15,672 bases of DNA, taken from contig JAGGRX010000031.1 of the NCBI GenBank assembly GCA_021159405.1, forward strand, positions 1 to 15,672, read 5' to 3'. Shown piece after piece: positions 1 to 6,678 of the stretch. Origin of the DNA: Candidatus Bipolaricaulota bacterium. Lineage in GTDB: Bacteria; Bipolaricaulota; Bipolaricaulia; Bipolaricaulales; Bipolaricaulaceae. The position numbers were made by a program, and so were the translations under genes. Each line of letters opens with the position of its first letter. Positions within the stretch are counted from its first letter, which is position 1. Under the pieces are notes generated by a model, which was not told where the DNA came from, did no database searches, and saw only the letters and a program-made list of their open reading frames with translations.

Positions 1-2
1 CG

Positions 3-908
3 GGGCTATCCAAGCCGAAGCGGCCTTTGGCCATCGGGGAGGTGATAGTGGCCGCAGGCATTTGGTCAACCTCGTTCGTGGGGATCAGGTACCTGGTGGG
101 CTCGGCCCCCCCGCTTACGTTGGCAGGGCTGCGTTACTTCATCGCCTTTCTCCTTTTCTTGCCCTTCCTAGTTCGCCATCGGGGGAGCCTGCGGGCGCTG
201 CGGCGGGGGCTTTGGATAAGGCTTGCCTTGATGGGGCTTGTCCAATATACCCTGGGGAACGGGGCCTTGTTTTGGGCGCTGAGATGGGTTTCCTCCACCG
301 CAGGGGCGCTCACCCAGAGCTTAGCCCCACTTGTCACGCTTATGCTTGAGCTTTTGTGGCTTAGGGAACGGCTGAGTGCAAGGCAGCTTTTCGGGGTTTT
401 GGTAGCGGTATCGGGGAGTGTGTTCTTCTTTGGCCCGGAGGCTGCGAGTGGGACGCACCCCGCAGCTTTGGCCCTGCTTGGGATTACCGTCGTGGCCTTT
501 GGCCTGTTTCCCGTGCTGGTGCGCGAGAGCAGCCGATCCTCCGAGGTGGGGAGCGTTGTGCTCACGGCCCTGCCCTTGGGTTTTGGGGGCGGAGCCTTGC
601 TTATCCTGGGCCTTATCTTCCAGGGCTGGGCCTGGCTTTCCAGTGCTGAATGGGGGATCGTGCTGGGGCTGGCGGCAGTGAATACCACCTTGGCCTACCT
701 CCTGTTTACGCATGCCCTGCGGGAGCTCACGGCCACGGAGGCAAACGTGATCCTGAACCTCAGCCCTTTGGGCACCGCCCTCATCGCCTGGGCTACCTTG
801 GGCGAAGGCCTTTCGGCAGCACAGGGCCTGGCGATGGTGGCCGTGGTGGCTGGAGCGGCCCTGGCCCAATGGCGCCGGGGAGTTGACCGCCGGGGGCGGG
901 ATCGGTAG
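3..908 (+). CDS. EamA/DMT-family transporter, probably cut at the left edge
   Basis: This is a polytopic inner-membrane permease of the drug/metabolite transporter (EamA) superfamily; the substrate cannot be told from sequence. The protein is almost wholly hydrophobic and shows two tandem EamA halves, about ten membrane segments. The first half begins around the AAGIWSTSFVGIRYL stretch and the second around ALALLGITVVAFGLFPVLV; an LRYFIAF motif follows the first segment, as is usual in this family. The frame has no stop codon back to base 3, so the true start may lie outside the window. Inside it, a TTG at 27 (293 residues) lacks a good ribosome binding site, while a GTG at 48 has an excellent one but would shorten the first membrane segment. 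The arginine-rich tail ends at a TAG at 906-908. It lies 25 bases before apgM and may be cotranscribed with it. The family call is firm and the start is open. Confidence 0.85.
   Translation, partial: GLSKPKRPLAIGEVIVAAGIWSTSFVGIRYLVGSAPPLTLAGLRYFIAFLLFLPFLVRHRGSLRALRRGLWIRLALMGLVQYTLGNGALFWALRWVSSTAGALTQSLAPLVTLMLELLWLRERLSARQLFGVLVAVSGSVFFFGPEAASGTHPAALALLGITVVAFGLFPVLVRESSRSSEVGSVVLTALPLGFGGGALLILGLIFQGWAWLSSAEWGIVLGLAAVNTTLAYLLFTHALRELTATEANVILNLSPLGTALIAWATLGEGLSAAQGLAMVAVVAGAALAQWRRGVDRRGRDR
38..46 (+). promoter_or_regulatory. Possible ribosome binding site for an internal GTG start of the EamA gene
   Basis: GGAGGTGAT is a near-perfect complement of the 16S rRNA tail and sits five bases (counted from GGAGG) before a GTG at 48, in frame with the transporter. 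It could mark the real start, giving a protein that opens directly with the first membrane helix. It could also be chance, because GGAGGTG strings are common in this GC-rich coding sequence. Confidence 0.35.
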
Positions 909-922
909 CCTTCTCCTCGGAA

Positions 923-930
923 AAGGAGGA
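923..930 (+). promoter_or_regulatory. Ribosome binding site fixing the apgM start
   Basis: AAGGAGGA lies four bases before the ATG at 934. It decides for that codon over an upstream in-frame ATG at 883, which lies inside the transporter gene and would add a 17-residue extension with no counterpart in the family. Confidence 0.85.
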
Positions 931-933
931 TCG

Positions 934-2172
934 ATGAGGGCAATTCTTGTCATTGCAGACGGCCTTGGGGGGCGCCCGACCGATATGGGGGGCGCCACTT
1001 GTCTTGAACGCGCGCGCACGCCCAATTTGGACGAGCTGGCAAGGAAAGGAGCCTTGGGGCTCATGGACCCCATCGCCCCTGGGGTACGGCCGGGCTCGGA
1101 TACCTCACACCTTTCCATCTTCGGCTACGACCCGTACCGGGTCTACACCGGCCGCGGGGCGTTTGAAGCGTTAGGGATCGGGATGGACGTGCGGAGCGGG
1201 GACGTGTGTTTCCGGGCGAACTTCGCCACGGTAGAGGAACGAAACGGAGAGCTGATCGTCGTGGACCGCCGGGCGGGGAGGCTTTCCGAGGGGAAGGAGC
1301 TTGAGGGAGCGATAAACGAAATCGACCTCTCGGATCTCGGGGTAGAGTTCTCCTTCCGGGCCTCCACCGAACACCGAGGGGCGCTTGTTCTCAGGGGTAA
1401 AGGCCTTTCGGCAGCGGTTTCAGATACCGACCCTCATGAGACGGGCGTGGCCCTACATGAGGCCAAGGCGCTGGAGGACTCTGAGGCCGCCCGACGCACG
1501 GCAGAGATCCTAAACGAGTTCTCCCGCAGGGCTTACCAGGTCCTCAGGGACCACCCGGTGAACCGCCGCCGCCAGGGGGAGGGAAAGCCCCCCGGCAACG
1601 CCCTCCTCTTGCGGGGAGCCGCCCTGATGCCTCATTTGGAACCGATCACGAATAAGTACGGGATCCGGGGAGCCTGCATCGCCGGGGGCGCCCTTTATAA
1701 GGGGGTTGCCCGGGCCGCGGGCTTGGAGGTCCTTTCCGTGCCCGGTGCTACCGGCGACCTTAGGACGGACCTGGCCAGCAAAGCCCGGGCGGCCCTCGAG
1801 GCCCTGGAAAGCTATGACTTCGTGTTTGTTCACATCAAGGGCACGGACAACGCCGGCCACGACGGGGATGCCGAGGCCAAACGTGCGTTCATCGAAAGGA
1901 TCGATTCTGAGTTCTTCGGCACCCTCCTTTCAGGGCTCGACATGGGGCAAATCCACCTGTGCTTCTCCGGGGACCACACCACCCCTCCGGCCACAGGGGA
2001 GCATACGGCCGATCCGGTTCCCGTCTTATTCGCCGGTCCAGCGATCCGGCCTGACAAATGTGAAAAATTCTCAGAACGGGCCGCCGGGGAAGGGGGCCTG
2101 GGGCGTTTCTCCGGGCGCCTGGTGCCCCAGCTCCTTTCCTACTGTGATTTCGGCGAAAAGTTCGGTGCTTAG
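934..2172 (+). CDS. apgM: 2,3-bisphosphoglycerate-independent phosphoglycerate mutase, archaeal type (ApgM)
   Basis: A cytoplasmic glycolytic/gluconeogenic enzyme that interconverts 3- and 2-phosphoglycerate without a bisphosphoglycerate cofactor. The 412 residues match the usual ApgM length of about 400. It belongs to the alkaline-phosphatase-like metalloenzyme superfamily. The N-terminus VIADGLGGRP carries a metal-binding Asp9. GSDTSHLSIFGYDP (residues 54-67) carries the presumed phospho-acceptor Ser55. HIKGTDNAGHDGD starting at residue 300 and SGDHTTP at 345-351 supply further metal ligands (Asp347 and His348 by family pattern). The ATG at 934 is chosen for its strong ribosome binding site. 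The gene ends 13 bases before the DRTGG gene and may be transcribed with the hydrogenase accessory genes, although nothing ties its chemistry to them directly. All catalytic motifs appear intact. Confidence 0.95.
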   Translation: MRAILVIADGLGGRPTDMGGATCLERARTPNLDELARKGALGLMDPIAPGVRPGSDTSHLSIFGYDPYRVYTGRGAFEALGIGMDVRSGDVCFRANFATVEERNGELIVVDRRAGRLSEGKELEGAINEIDLSDLGVEFSFRASTEHRGALVLRGKGLSAAVSDTDPHETGVALHEAKALEDSEAARRTAEILNEFSRRAYQVLRDHPVNRRRQGEGKPPGNALLLRGAALMPHLEPITNKYGIRGACIAGGALYKGVARAAGLEVLSVPGATGDLRTDLASKARAALEALESYDFVFVHIKGTDNAGHDGDAEAKRAFIERIDSEFFGTLLSGLDMGQIHLCFSGDHTTPPATGEHTADPVPVLFAGPAIRPDKCEKFSERAAGEGGLGRFSGRLVPQLLSYCDFGEKFGA

Positions 2173-2185
2173 TCAGGGGGCATAA

Positions 2186-2569
2186 GTGAAAATTCGCGAG
2201 GTAGCACGGCTTATGGGGGCGGAGGTGCTCTGCGGGGAGGAGTCCCTGGACCTGGAGGTTACCCGGGCGTTCGCCGCGGACCTGATGTCGGACGTTTTGG
2301 CCATGGTACAGGAGGAGGGGGTCCTTCTCATCACCGGGACGGTGGTGCCACAGGTGGTGCGGGTGGCCGAGGTGATGAGCATGGGGGCCATCCTATTTGT
2401 TCGGGGAAAGCGCCCCTCGGCCGCAACCGTAAACTACGCTGCGGAGGTGGGGATCCCCCTCCTTGCCACAGATAAGATCATGTTCGAGGCCTGCGGGATC
2501 CTCTATTCGCGTGGGCTCCTCCCGGCCAAGCGAAAGGCACTCCCCAGGGAAAATGGCCCCCGCGACTAA
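2186..2569 (+). CDS. DRTGG-domain protein, first copy
   Basis: A small cytoplasmic protein (127 residues) resembling stand-alone DRTGG domains, which are suspected regulatory or ligand-binding modules of unknown chemistry. The start MKIREVARLMGAEVLCG is the characteristic opening helix-strand. The core LITGTVVPQVVRVAEVMSMG and the ending TDKIMFEACGILY match the second copy at 2989 in layout: MKLAEVIERLG at the start, WITHQRHLNVVAVAKLKG in the core, SAEDAFEVAGKLY at the end. The two flank the RsbW-like ATPase gene. The literal DRTGG signature is not conserved, as is common for the short hydrogenase-associated members. The start is a GTG with a weak AGGGGG upstream. The gene overlaps the next by 17 bases, implying coupled translation. 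Family call fairly sure, function unknown. Confidence 0.75.
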   Translation: MKIREVARLMGAEVLCGEESLDLEVTRAFAADLMSDVLAMVQEEGVLLITGTVVPQVVRVAEVMSMGAILFVRGKRPSAATVNYAAEVGIPLLATDKIMFEACGILYSRGLLPAKRKALPRENGPRD

Positions 2570-3026
2570 GGCCCTCTACAAGCAGGTCTTCCCCGTGAAA
2601 AGCGACCTTGAGTCCGCCGGCAAGGTATCCACCGAGGTACGACGGATCCTGAGATCGCTTGGGGTGGAGCCGGAGGTGGTCCGCCGGGCAGGGATCGTCT
2701 GCTTCGAGGGGGAGATGAACATCGCCCTGTACACGAAGGGAGGCCGCATCATCCTCATCGTGCGTGACGATAGGGTGGAACTCCTGTTTTCCGACCGGGG
2801 ACCTGGGATAGCCGACATCGACCTCGTAAAACAGCCGGGGTACTCCACTGCCCCGGATTGGGCCCGGGAGCTTGGATTTGGGGCGGGGATGGGAATCCCC
2901 AACATGGAGGCGAATTCGGATCGGTTCGCCATGTACTCCCGGGTGGGTGTGGGGACGGTGATCCGAGCCACCATATTCAGGAGGTGCCATGAAACTTGCG
3001 GAGGTAATCGAGCGCCTGGGACTTGA
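2553..3026 (+). CDS. RsbW-like ATP-binding protein (anti-sigma factor/serine kinase fold)
   Basis: A 157-residue GHKL-fold ATPase of the anti-sigma regulatory factor (RsbW/SpoIIAB) type. The N box is at FEGEMNIALY (Glu54, Asn56), the G1 box at DRGPGI (Asp81, Gly83, Gly85), and the glycine-rich ATP lid at GFGAGMGIPNM (108-118). The ATG at 2553 starts the protein just before the FPVKSDLESAGKVSTEVRR stretch, the usual first strand and helix of this family; longer versions of the frame upstream are artefacts inside the DRTGG gene. It overlaps the preceding gene by 17 bases and the following one by 38. No sigma factor or anti-anti-sigma partner is visible in the window, so its target is unknown. 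Homologues sit beside DRTGG genes in hydrogenase loci, so a redox-signalling role is a plausible inference. Confidence 0.82.
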   Translation: MAPATKALYKQVFPVKSDLESAGKVSTEVRRILRSLGVEPEVVRRAGIVCFEGEMNIALYTKGGRIILIVRDDRVELLFSDRGPGIADIDLVKQPGYSTAPDWARELGFGAGMGIPNMEANSDRFAMYSRVGVGTVIRATIFRRCHETCGGNRAPGT

Positions 3027-3321
3027 GGTATTGGTCCCAGGAGACCTTGGGCGGCGGGTGCGTTGGGGTTTTTGCTCTGATCTTCTTTCGGATGTCCTCG
3101 CCCATGCACAGGAAGGGGACCTTTGGATCACACACCAACGCCACCTGAACGTGGTGGCGGTGGCCAAGCTCAAAGGGGTGGCCGGGGTGGTGTGCGTTCG
3201 GGGTTTGCACCCGAGCCAAGAGGTCCTGGCCAAGGCCCGCAAGGAGGGCGTAACGGTCCTGGCAAGCGCCGAGGACGCCTTTGAGGTAGCCGGAAAGCTC
3301 TATGGCCTCCTTTCCCCATGA
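2989..3321 (+). CDS. DRTGG-domain protein, second copy
   Basis: A 110-residue paralogue of the DRTGG-like protein at 2186, with the same strand-helix layout: MKLAEVIERLGLEVLVPGDL at the start, SDLLSDVLAHAQEGDLWIT in the middle, and a SAEDAFEVAGKLYGLL end. The SDLLSDVLAHAQ stretch parallels ADLMSDVLAMVQ in the first copy, so the pair probably arose by duplication around the ATPase gene, or works as a heterodimer. The ATG is preceded by an ideal AGGAGGTG at 2979-2986. The gene begins inside the end of the ATPase gene (38-base overlap) and its stop overlaps the PHP gene start as ATGA, so all four genes are translationally linked. The ligand is unknown; no catalytic motif is visible. Confidence 0.75.
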   Translation: MKLAEVIERLGLEVLVPGDLGRRVRWGFCSDLLSDVLAHAQEGDLWITHQRHLNVVAVAKLKGVAGVVCVRGLHPSQEVLAKARKEGVTVLASAEDAFEVAGKLYGLLSP

Positions 3322-4073
3322 ACTGGTTTCGGGCCGACCTGCACATCCACTCCGTGCTCTCGGCCTGCGCCAGCCTCGAGATGTCCCCTCGCCGCATCGT
3401 GACGGAGGCCCGCCGGGCCGGGCTTGATCTCATCGCCGTTTGTGATCACAATGCCGGTGAGAACGGCCGGTACGTGCGCCGCATCGCCCGCGGAAGCCCG
3501 GCCGTTCTCCTTGGAATGGAGATCCAAACTCAAGAAGAGGTGGAAGTGCTCGCCTACTTCGAGGACGAGGAGGCTTGTTTCGCCCTCCAGGAGGAGCTGT
3601 ATCGGCATCTCCCCAAAATCCCCTGCCGGCCAGATCTGTTCGGGGACCAAGTGGTGGTGGACGAGGAGGACGAGATCGTACGGACGGTGGACCGCCTGCT
3701 CCTTTCTCCCGTATCCCTTCCCCTCGAGGAGGTGGTACGGCGGGTAGAGGCCCTGGGGGGCCTCGCCATCCCGGCCCATGTGGATCGCGTCCCCGGGGGG
3801 CTGCTCGCCGTGCTTGGGCTCCTCCCTGAAGGAGACTGGCCGCAAGGGGTAGAGATCGCTCCCTGGACACCTGTTTCGGAGGCGCTTGCGCGCTGGCCAA
3901 ATCTTTCGGGGAAGGCGATCTTCCGGAGTTCGGACGCCCACGTGCCCGAGGAGATCGGCCGGGGGTGGACGGACCTTTACATCGCCGCACCGGAGCTTTC
4001 GGAGCTCCGAGCGGCGATCGAGGGGAAGGGAGGGCGGCTCGTTCGGCCGGGCCCCGAGGTAAAGGAGGTTTGA
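3318..4073 (+). CDS. PHP-domain metal-dependent phosphoesterase
   Basis: A 251-residue protein of the PHP (polymerase and histidinol phosphatase) superfamily, likely cytoplasmic and hydrolysing a phosphate ester that cannot be named from sequence. The four metal-binding motifs are present in order: DLHIHS (Asp7, His9, His11), CDHN (42-45), GMEI with Glu68, and IPAHVDR (His154), followed by the C-terminal SSDAH (Asp206, His208). A stretch around residues 75-125 (YFEDEEACFALQEELY and the acidic VVVDEEDEIV) is an insertion seen in the TrpH-like class. The gene overlaps the DRTGG gene by ATGA and the NuoE gene by a single base (TGATG). PHP genes are recurrent neighbours of DRTGG genes and multimeric hydrogenases; whether it acts on a nucleotide signal or a metabolite is unknown. 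Confidence 0.85.
   Translation: MNWFRADLHIHSVLSACASLEMSPRRIVTEARRAGLDLIAVCDHNAGENGRYVRRIARGSPAVLLGMEIQTQEEVEVLAYFEDEEACFALQEELYRHLPKIPCRPDLFGDQVVVDEEDEIVRTVDRLLLSPVSLPLEEVVRRVEALGGLAIPAHVDRVPGGLLAVLGLLPEGDWPQGVEIAPWTPVSEALARWPNLSGKAIFRSSDAHVPEEIGRGWTDLYIAAPELSELRAAIEGKGGRLVRPGPEVKEV
4061..4068 (+). promoter_or_regulatory. Ribosome binding site of the first NuoE/HydC gene
   Basis: AAAGGAGG lies four bases before the ATG at 4073, inside the last codons of the PHP gene. It fixes the NuoE start at 4073 and excludes a 36-residue upstream extension that would lie inside the PHP gene. Confidence 0.8.
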
Positions 4074-4540
4074 TGGCAGTAAAACTGGAAAGCCGTGTGG
4101 CCGAGCTGGTGGAGCCCTTCGCCGGCCGGCCTTCGGAACTCATCCAAGCGCTGCACCGGGTTCAGGAGGAGCTGGGTTACATCCCCGAGGAAGCCCAGCG
4201 GACGGTGGCCGCGGCCCTCAGGGTGCCCCTGTCCCAGGTGCACGGGGTGGTTACCTTTTACCACTTCTTCCGGACCGAGCCCGTGGGCCGGCACATCATC
4301 CGGCTGTGCCTGGGTACCGCCTGTTACGTGCGGGGCGCGGCCCGGGTGCTCCAGGCGCTACGGGAGGAGCTGGGGGTGGACCTTGGGGGAACCTCCGCCG
4401 ATGGCCTGTTCACCCTGGAGGGGGTGCGGTGCCTTGGGGCGTGTGGCCTGGCGCCGGTGATGATGGTGGACGGGGAGGTGTACGGGCGCCTGACCCCGAG
4501 GCGGGCGCGGGAGATCCTCTCCCGCTACCGTGACGAATGA
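4073..4540 (+). CDS. hydC: NuoE/HydC-like 2Fe-2S thioredoxin-fold subunit (hydrogenase diaphorase arm)
   Basis: A 155-residue electron-transfer subunit of the 24-kDa complex I (NuoE/HoxE/HydC) family. An N-terminal helical bundle (residues 5-65, with the typical GYIPEEAQ and VHGVVTFYHFF) precedes a thioredoxin-like 2Fe-2S domain. The four ligands are intact: Cys79 and Cys84 in LCLGTACYVRGA, and Cys120 and Cys124 in CLGACGLAPVMM. It is expected to dock on a NuoF/HydB flavin subunit and take part in NADH-ferredoxin electron transfer. It is the first structural gene of the hydrogenase set, and the order NuoE, kinase-like ATPase, HndB-like protein is the one I know from [FeFe]-hydrogenase operons of Clostridia and Thermotogota. 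A second NuoE paralogue lies at 10318 and shares the 19-base string starting at 4291. Confidence 0.93.
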   Translation: MAVKLESRVAELVEPFAGRPSELIQALHRVQEELGYIPEEAQRTVAAALRVPLSQVHGVVTFYHFFRTEPVGRHIIRLCLGTACYVRGAARVLQALREELGVDLGGTSADGLFTLEGVRCLGACGLAPVMMVDGEVYGRLTPRRAREILSRYRDE

Positions 4541-5085
4541 TCGAGGACCTGTCCATGCACGTGGCGGATCTGGTGCTGAACGCGCTGCGGGCGGGCGCAA
4601 GACGAATTGACGTTGTGCTGGAACGAAAAGGGGACCGGCTGATCCTGGAGGTGGCCGACGACGGACGCGGGATGACCGAGCGGGAACTTGAGCGGGCGCT
4701 GGATCCGTTTTTCACCACCAAGGACCGGCCAGAGGGGATCGGCCTTGGGCTGTCCTTGGCCCGGCAGACAGCCGAGGAGCTGGGCGGGGAGCTTTCCGTA
4801 CATTCGGCTCCCGGTGAGGGCACCCGGGTGCGCCTTTCCATCCCCTATGAGCATCCGGACCGGCCGCCTCTTGGGGACTTGGCCGGCACCCTGGTTCCGC
4901 TCATGATTTCAAGCGAAGGGGTTGAGTTCACCCTGCGCCTTGCGGATGATCACTCAACGTGGGTGCTGAACAGCGAGGACATTCGCGCTGCCCGGGGAGA
5001 TGTCCCCGGGTATGGTTTGCTTTCTTTTTTGGAGGCCAAGGTGAAAGAGGGACTTGAGTCCATAGGGCTAAAGGAGGACGCATGA
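4537..5085 (+). CDS. Short histidine-kinase-type ATPase (GHKL domain without dimerization domain)
   Basis: A 182-residue protein that is almost only an HATPase_c domain. The N box is in HVADLVLNALRAGA (Asn15), the G1 box is DDGRGM (41-46), the F box is DPFFTTK (56-62), and the lid is GIGLGLSLARQ (67-77), followed by the closing GELSVHSAPGEGTRVRL. There is no sensor, membrane segment or histidine-phosphotransfer helix in front, so it is not an ordinary two-component kinase. A tail of about 65 residues (118-182) is unique to this type. Similar proteins sit between NuoE and HndB-like genes in multimeric hydrogenase operons. Their role is not established; assembly factor, regulator or phosphorelay partner are all possible. 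It overlaps both neighbours by ATGA. ATP binding is well supported, kinase activity is not. Confidence 0.85.
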   Translation: MIEDLSMHVADLVLNALRAGARRIDVVLERKGDRLILEVADDGRGMTERELERALDPFFTTKDRPEGIGLGLSLARQTAEELGGELSVHSAPGEGTRVRLSIPYEHPDRPPLGDLAGTLVPLMISSEGVEFTLRLADDHSTWVLNSEDIRAARGDVPGYGLLSFLEAKVKEGLESIGLKEDA

Positions 5086-5450
5086 AGCTTGAGGACCTGC
5101 GCAGGATCCGGGAGCAGGCCAAAGAGAGGCTCCGCCTGCGGAGTGGGACCGCCCGGGTGAAGATCGTGGTGGGGATGGGTACCTCCGGGATCGCCGCCGG
5201 GGCGCGCCAGGTGCTGCGGGCGATCCTGGACGAGGTAGCCCGCCGCAACCTCGACGATGTGCTCGTTACCCAGACCGGGGAGAAGGGCCTTTCCTCCCAC
5301 GAGCCGATCGTGGAGGTGCACGAGGAGTCCCGGGTCATCGTCTACGGCGATGTGGACGAAGCCCTTGCCCGTAGGATCGTGGCCGAGCACGTGGTGAACG
5401 GGCGGCCCCTGGAGGACCGGATCCTCGAGCTGCGGGAGGTGAACCGGTGA
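5082..5450 (+). CDS. HndB-like thioredoxin-fold ferredoxin homologue with no cysteines
   Basis: A 122-residue protein matching the 2Fe-2S ferredoxin-like family found in NADP-reducing hydrogenase operons (HndB). The frame is clear: KIVVGMGTSGIAAGARQVL (27-45), then DDVLVTQTGEKGLSSHEPIVEV (58-79), then the AEHVVNGRPLEDRI ending (101-114). In iron-sulfur members of the family the glycine-rich loop reads GTCGIAAGA and the second loop TGCxGxC. Here Ser35, Glu67 and Ser71 stand at three of those places, and the whole protein contains no cysteine, so it cannot hold a cysteine-ligated cluster. It still sits in the usual operon position with ATGA/GTGA overlaps on both sides, so it is likely functional as a structural or assembly subunit. 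Cys-less relatives may exist in other bacteria; I cannot check this here. Confidence 0.82.
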   Translation: MKLEDLRRIREQAKERLRLRSGTARVKIVVGMGTSGIAAGARQVLRAILDEVARRNLDDVLVTQTGEKGLSSHEPIVEVHEESRVIVYGDVDEALARRIVAEHVVNGRPLEDRILELREVNR

Positions 5451-6154
5451 TCACCTTGACGATAGACGGCCAGAGGGTGGAGGCCGAGGAAGGGCAGACG
5501 ATCCTGGAGGCCGCCAAGGCTGCCGGGATCCGGATTCCCACCTTGTGTCATCTTGAGGGACTCTCCCCCCGGGGATCATGCCGCCTCTGTCTCGTTGAGG
5601 TTAAGAACTGGAATGGGAAACTGGTCCCGGCCTGCGCCACCCCGGCCCAGGACGGGATGGAGGTGGTGGCGAGCTCCGAGCGCCTGCGCAACCTCCGCCG
5701 GATGATCTTGGAACTGCTTTTCGCAGAGCGCAACCATATCTGTGCCATATGTCCGTCAAACGGCCACTGTGAGCTTCAGGACCTGGCCTGCGAGCTGGGG
5801 ATGGACGTGGTGCACTTCCCGTACCGGTTTCCCGGCCTGAAAGTGGACGCCAGCCACCAGAGGTTCGTCTACGACCCGAATAGGTGCGTTCTGTGTGGCC
5901 GCTGCGTACGGGCCTGCTCCGAGGTGGAGGGGGCGATGACCTTGGGCTTCTCCGGCCGGGGGGTGTACACCCTGGTGGAGGCGGACCTGGGAGGCCCTTG
6001 GGGGGCGTCGGAGACCTGCACCGGGTGCGGCAAATGCGTGCAGGCCTGTCCCACCGGCGCCCTGGTCGAGCGGGGGAAGGCCACGGCAGAGCAGGAGAAG
6101 CGCCCCCAACTTGTGGCCGAGGTGACAGAAAGGAGACCCCGTGTCCAAGATTAA
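5447..6154 (+). CDS. hoxU: HoxU/HydA-like iron-sulfur subunit of NAD-linked [NiFe] hydrogenase
   Basis: A 235-residue electron-wire subunit homologous to the N-terminus of complex I NuoG, HoxU, and the accessory part of [FeFe]-hydrogenase HydA/HndD. Clusters in order: plant-type 2Fe-2S with Cys34, Cys45, Cys48 and Cys63; a His-Cys3 4Fe-4S site with His97, Cys99, Cys102 and Cys108; and two 4Fe-4S sites of ferredoxin type with Cys147/150/153/157 and Cys191/194/197/201. It stops soon after the last cluster, so there is no H-cluster domain; the small and large [NiFe] subunits follow directly instead. The GTG start overlaps the previous stop as GTGA. It should link the flavin arm to the small subunit. 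Length is close to that of HoxU (about 235-240). Confidence 0.93.
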   Translation: MITLTIDGQRVEAEEGQTILEAAKAAGIRIPTLCHLEGLSPRGSCRLCLVEVKNWNGKLVPACATPAQDGMEVVASSERLRNLRRMILELLFAERNHICAICPSNGHCELQDLACELGMDVVHFPYRFPGLKVDASHQRFVYDPNRCVLCGRCVRACSEVEGAMTLGFSGRGVYTLVEADLGGPWGASETCTGCGKCVQACPTGALVERGKATAEQEKRPQLVAEVTERRPRVQD

Positions 6155-6668
6155 GCTAGCCACGGTGTGGTTTTCCGGCTGCTCGGGATGTCACATGTCC
6201 TTCCTCGATCTGGACGAGCGCCTGGTGGAATTGGCGCAAAAGGTCGAGGTGGTCTATTCACCACTGGTCGACATAAAGGAGTTTCCGGACGGGGTGGACG
6301 TAACGCTGGTGGAGGGGGCAGTGGGAAACACAGAGCAACTTAAGATGCTTCAGGAGATTCGAAGAAAAACGAAGATCCTGGTGGCGCTTGGGGACTGCGC
6401 GGTCACCGGCAACGTCCCCTCCATGCGCAACCCCATCCCGCGGGAGGATGTCCTGCGGGCGGTGTACGGGGAAGGGGAGGTGCCTGGCCTAGAGGAAGGC
6501 GAGGTGCCGCGGCTCCTCCCCCGGGCGCTGCCCCTGGCGATGGTGGTGCCGGTGGACGGTTTCATCCACGGCTGTCCTCCCCCGGCGGACCGGATCTGGA
6601 AGTTCATCCGGAAGCTCCTTTCCGGTGAGGCACCGGTTTTGGCCGGCGAGGACCTGAGGTTTGGGTGA
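6141..6668 (+). CDS. hoxY: [NiFe]-hydrogenase small subunit (HoxY/HydS type)
   Basis: A 175-residue small subunit of a group 3 (NAD-linked, cytoplasmic) [NiFe] hydrogenase. The four ligands of the proximal 4Fe-4S cluster are recognisable: Cys14 and Cys17 in [10 protein letters not shown], Cys86 in LGDCAVTGN, and Cys145 in HGCPPPAD. There is no Tat signal peptide and no C-terminal region for medial and distal clusters, unlike membrane-bound uptake enzymes, so electrons must leave through a separate Fe-S subunit, fitting the HoxU-like gene just upstream. The start is a GTG with AAAGGAGA before it, 14 bases inside the end of the previous gene. A short acidic segment, [14 protein letters not shown] (110-123), interrupts the domain; it resembles the variable loop of HoxY proteins. 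Confidence 0.93.
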   Translation: MSKIKLATVWFSGCSGCHMSFLDLDERLVELAQKVEVVYSPLVDIKEFPDGVDVTLVEGAVGNTEQLKMLQEIRRKTKILVALGDCAVTGNVPSMRNPIPREDVLRAVYGEGEVPGLEEGEVPRLLPRALPLAMVVPVDGFIHGCPPPADRIWKFIRKLLSGEAPVLAGEDLRFG

Positions 6669-6678
6669 GGTGGACGTC

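Noticed and set aside
883..933. Upstream ATG that would extend apgM by 17 residues
   Set aside because: The extension lies inside the transporter gene and lacks family similarity; the ATG at 934 has a strong ribosome binding site.
5447..6154. Truncated [FeFe] hydrogenase HydA
   Set aside because: The Fe-S arm is homologous, but the protein ends naturally at HoxU length and no H-cluster motifs occur anywhere downstream; [NiFe] subunits follow directly.
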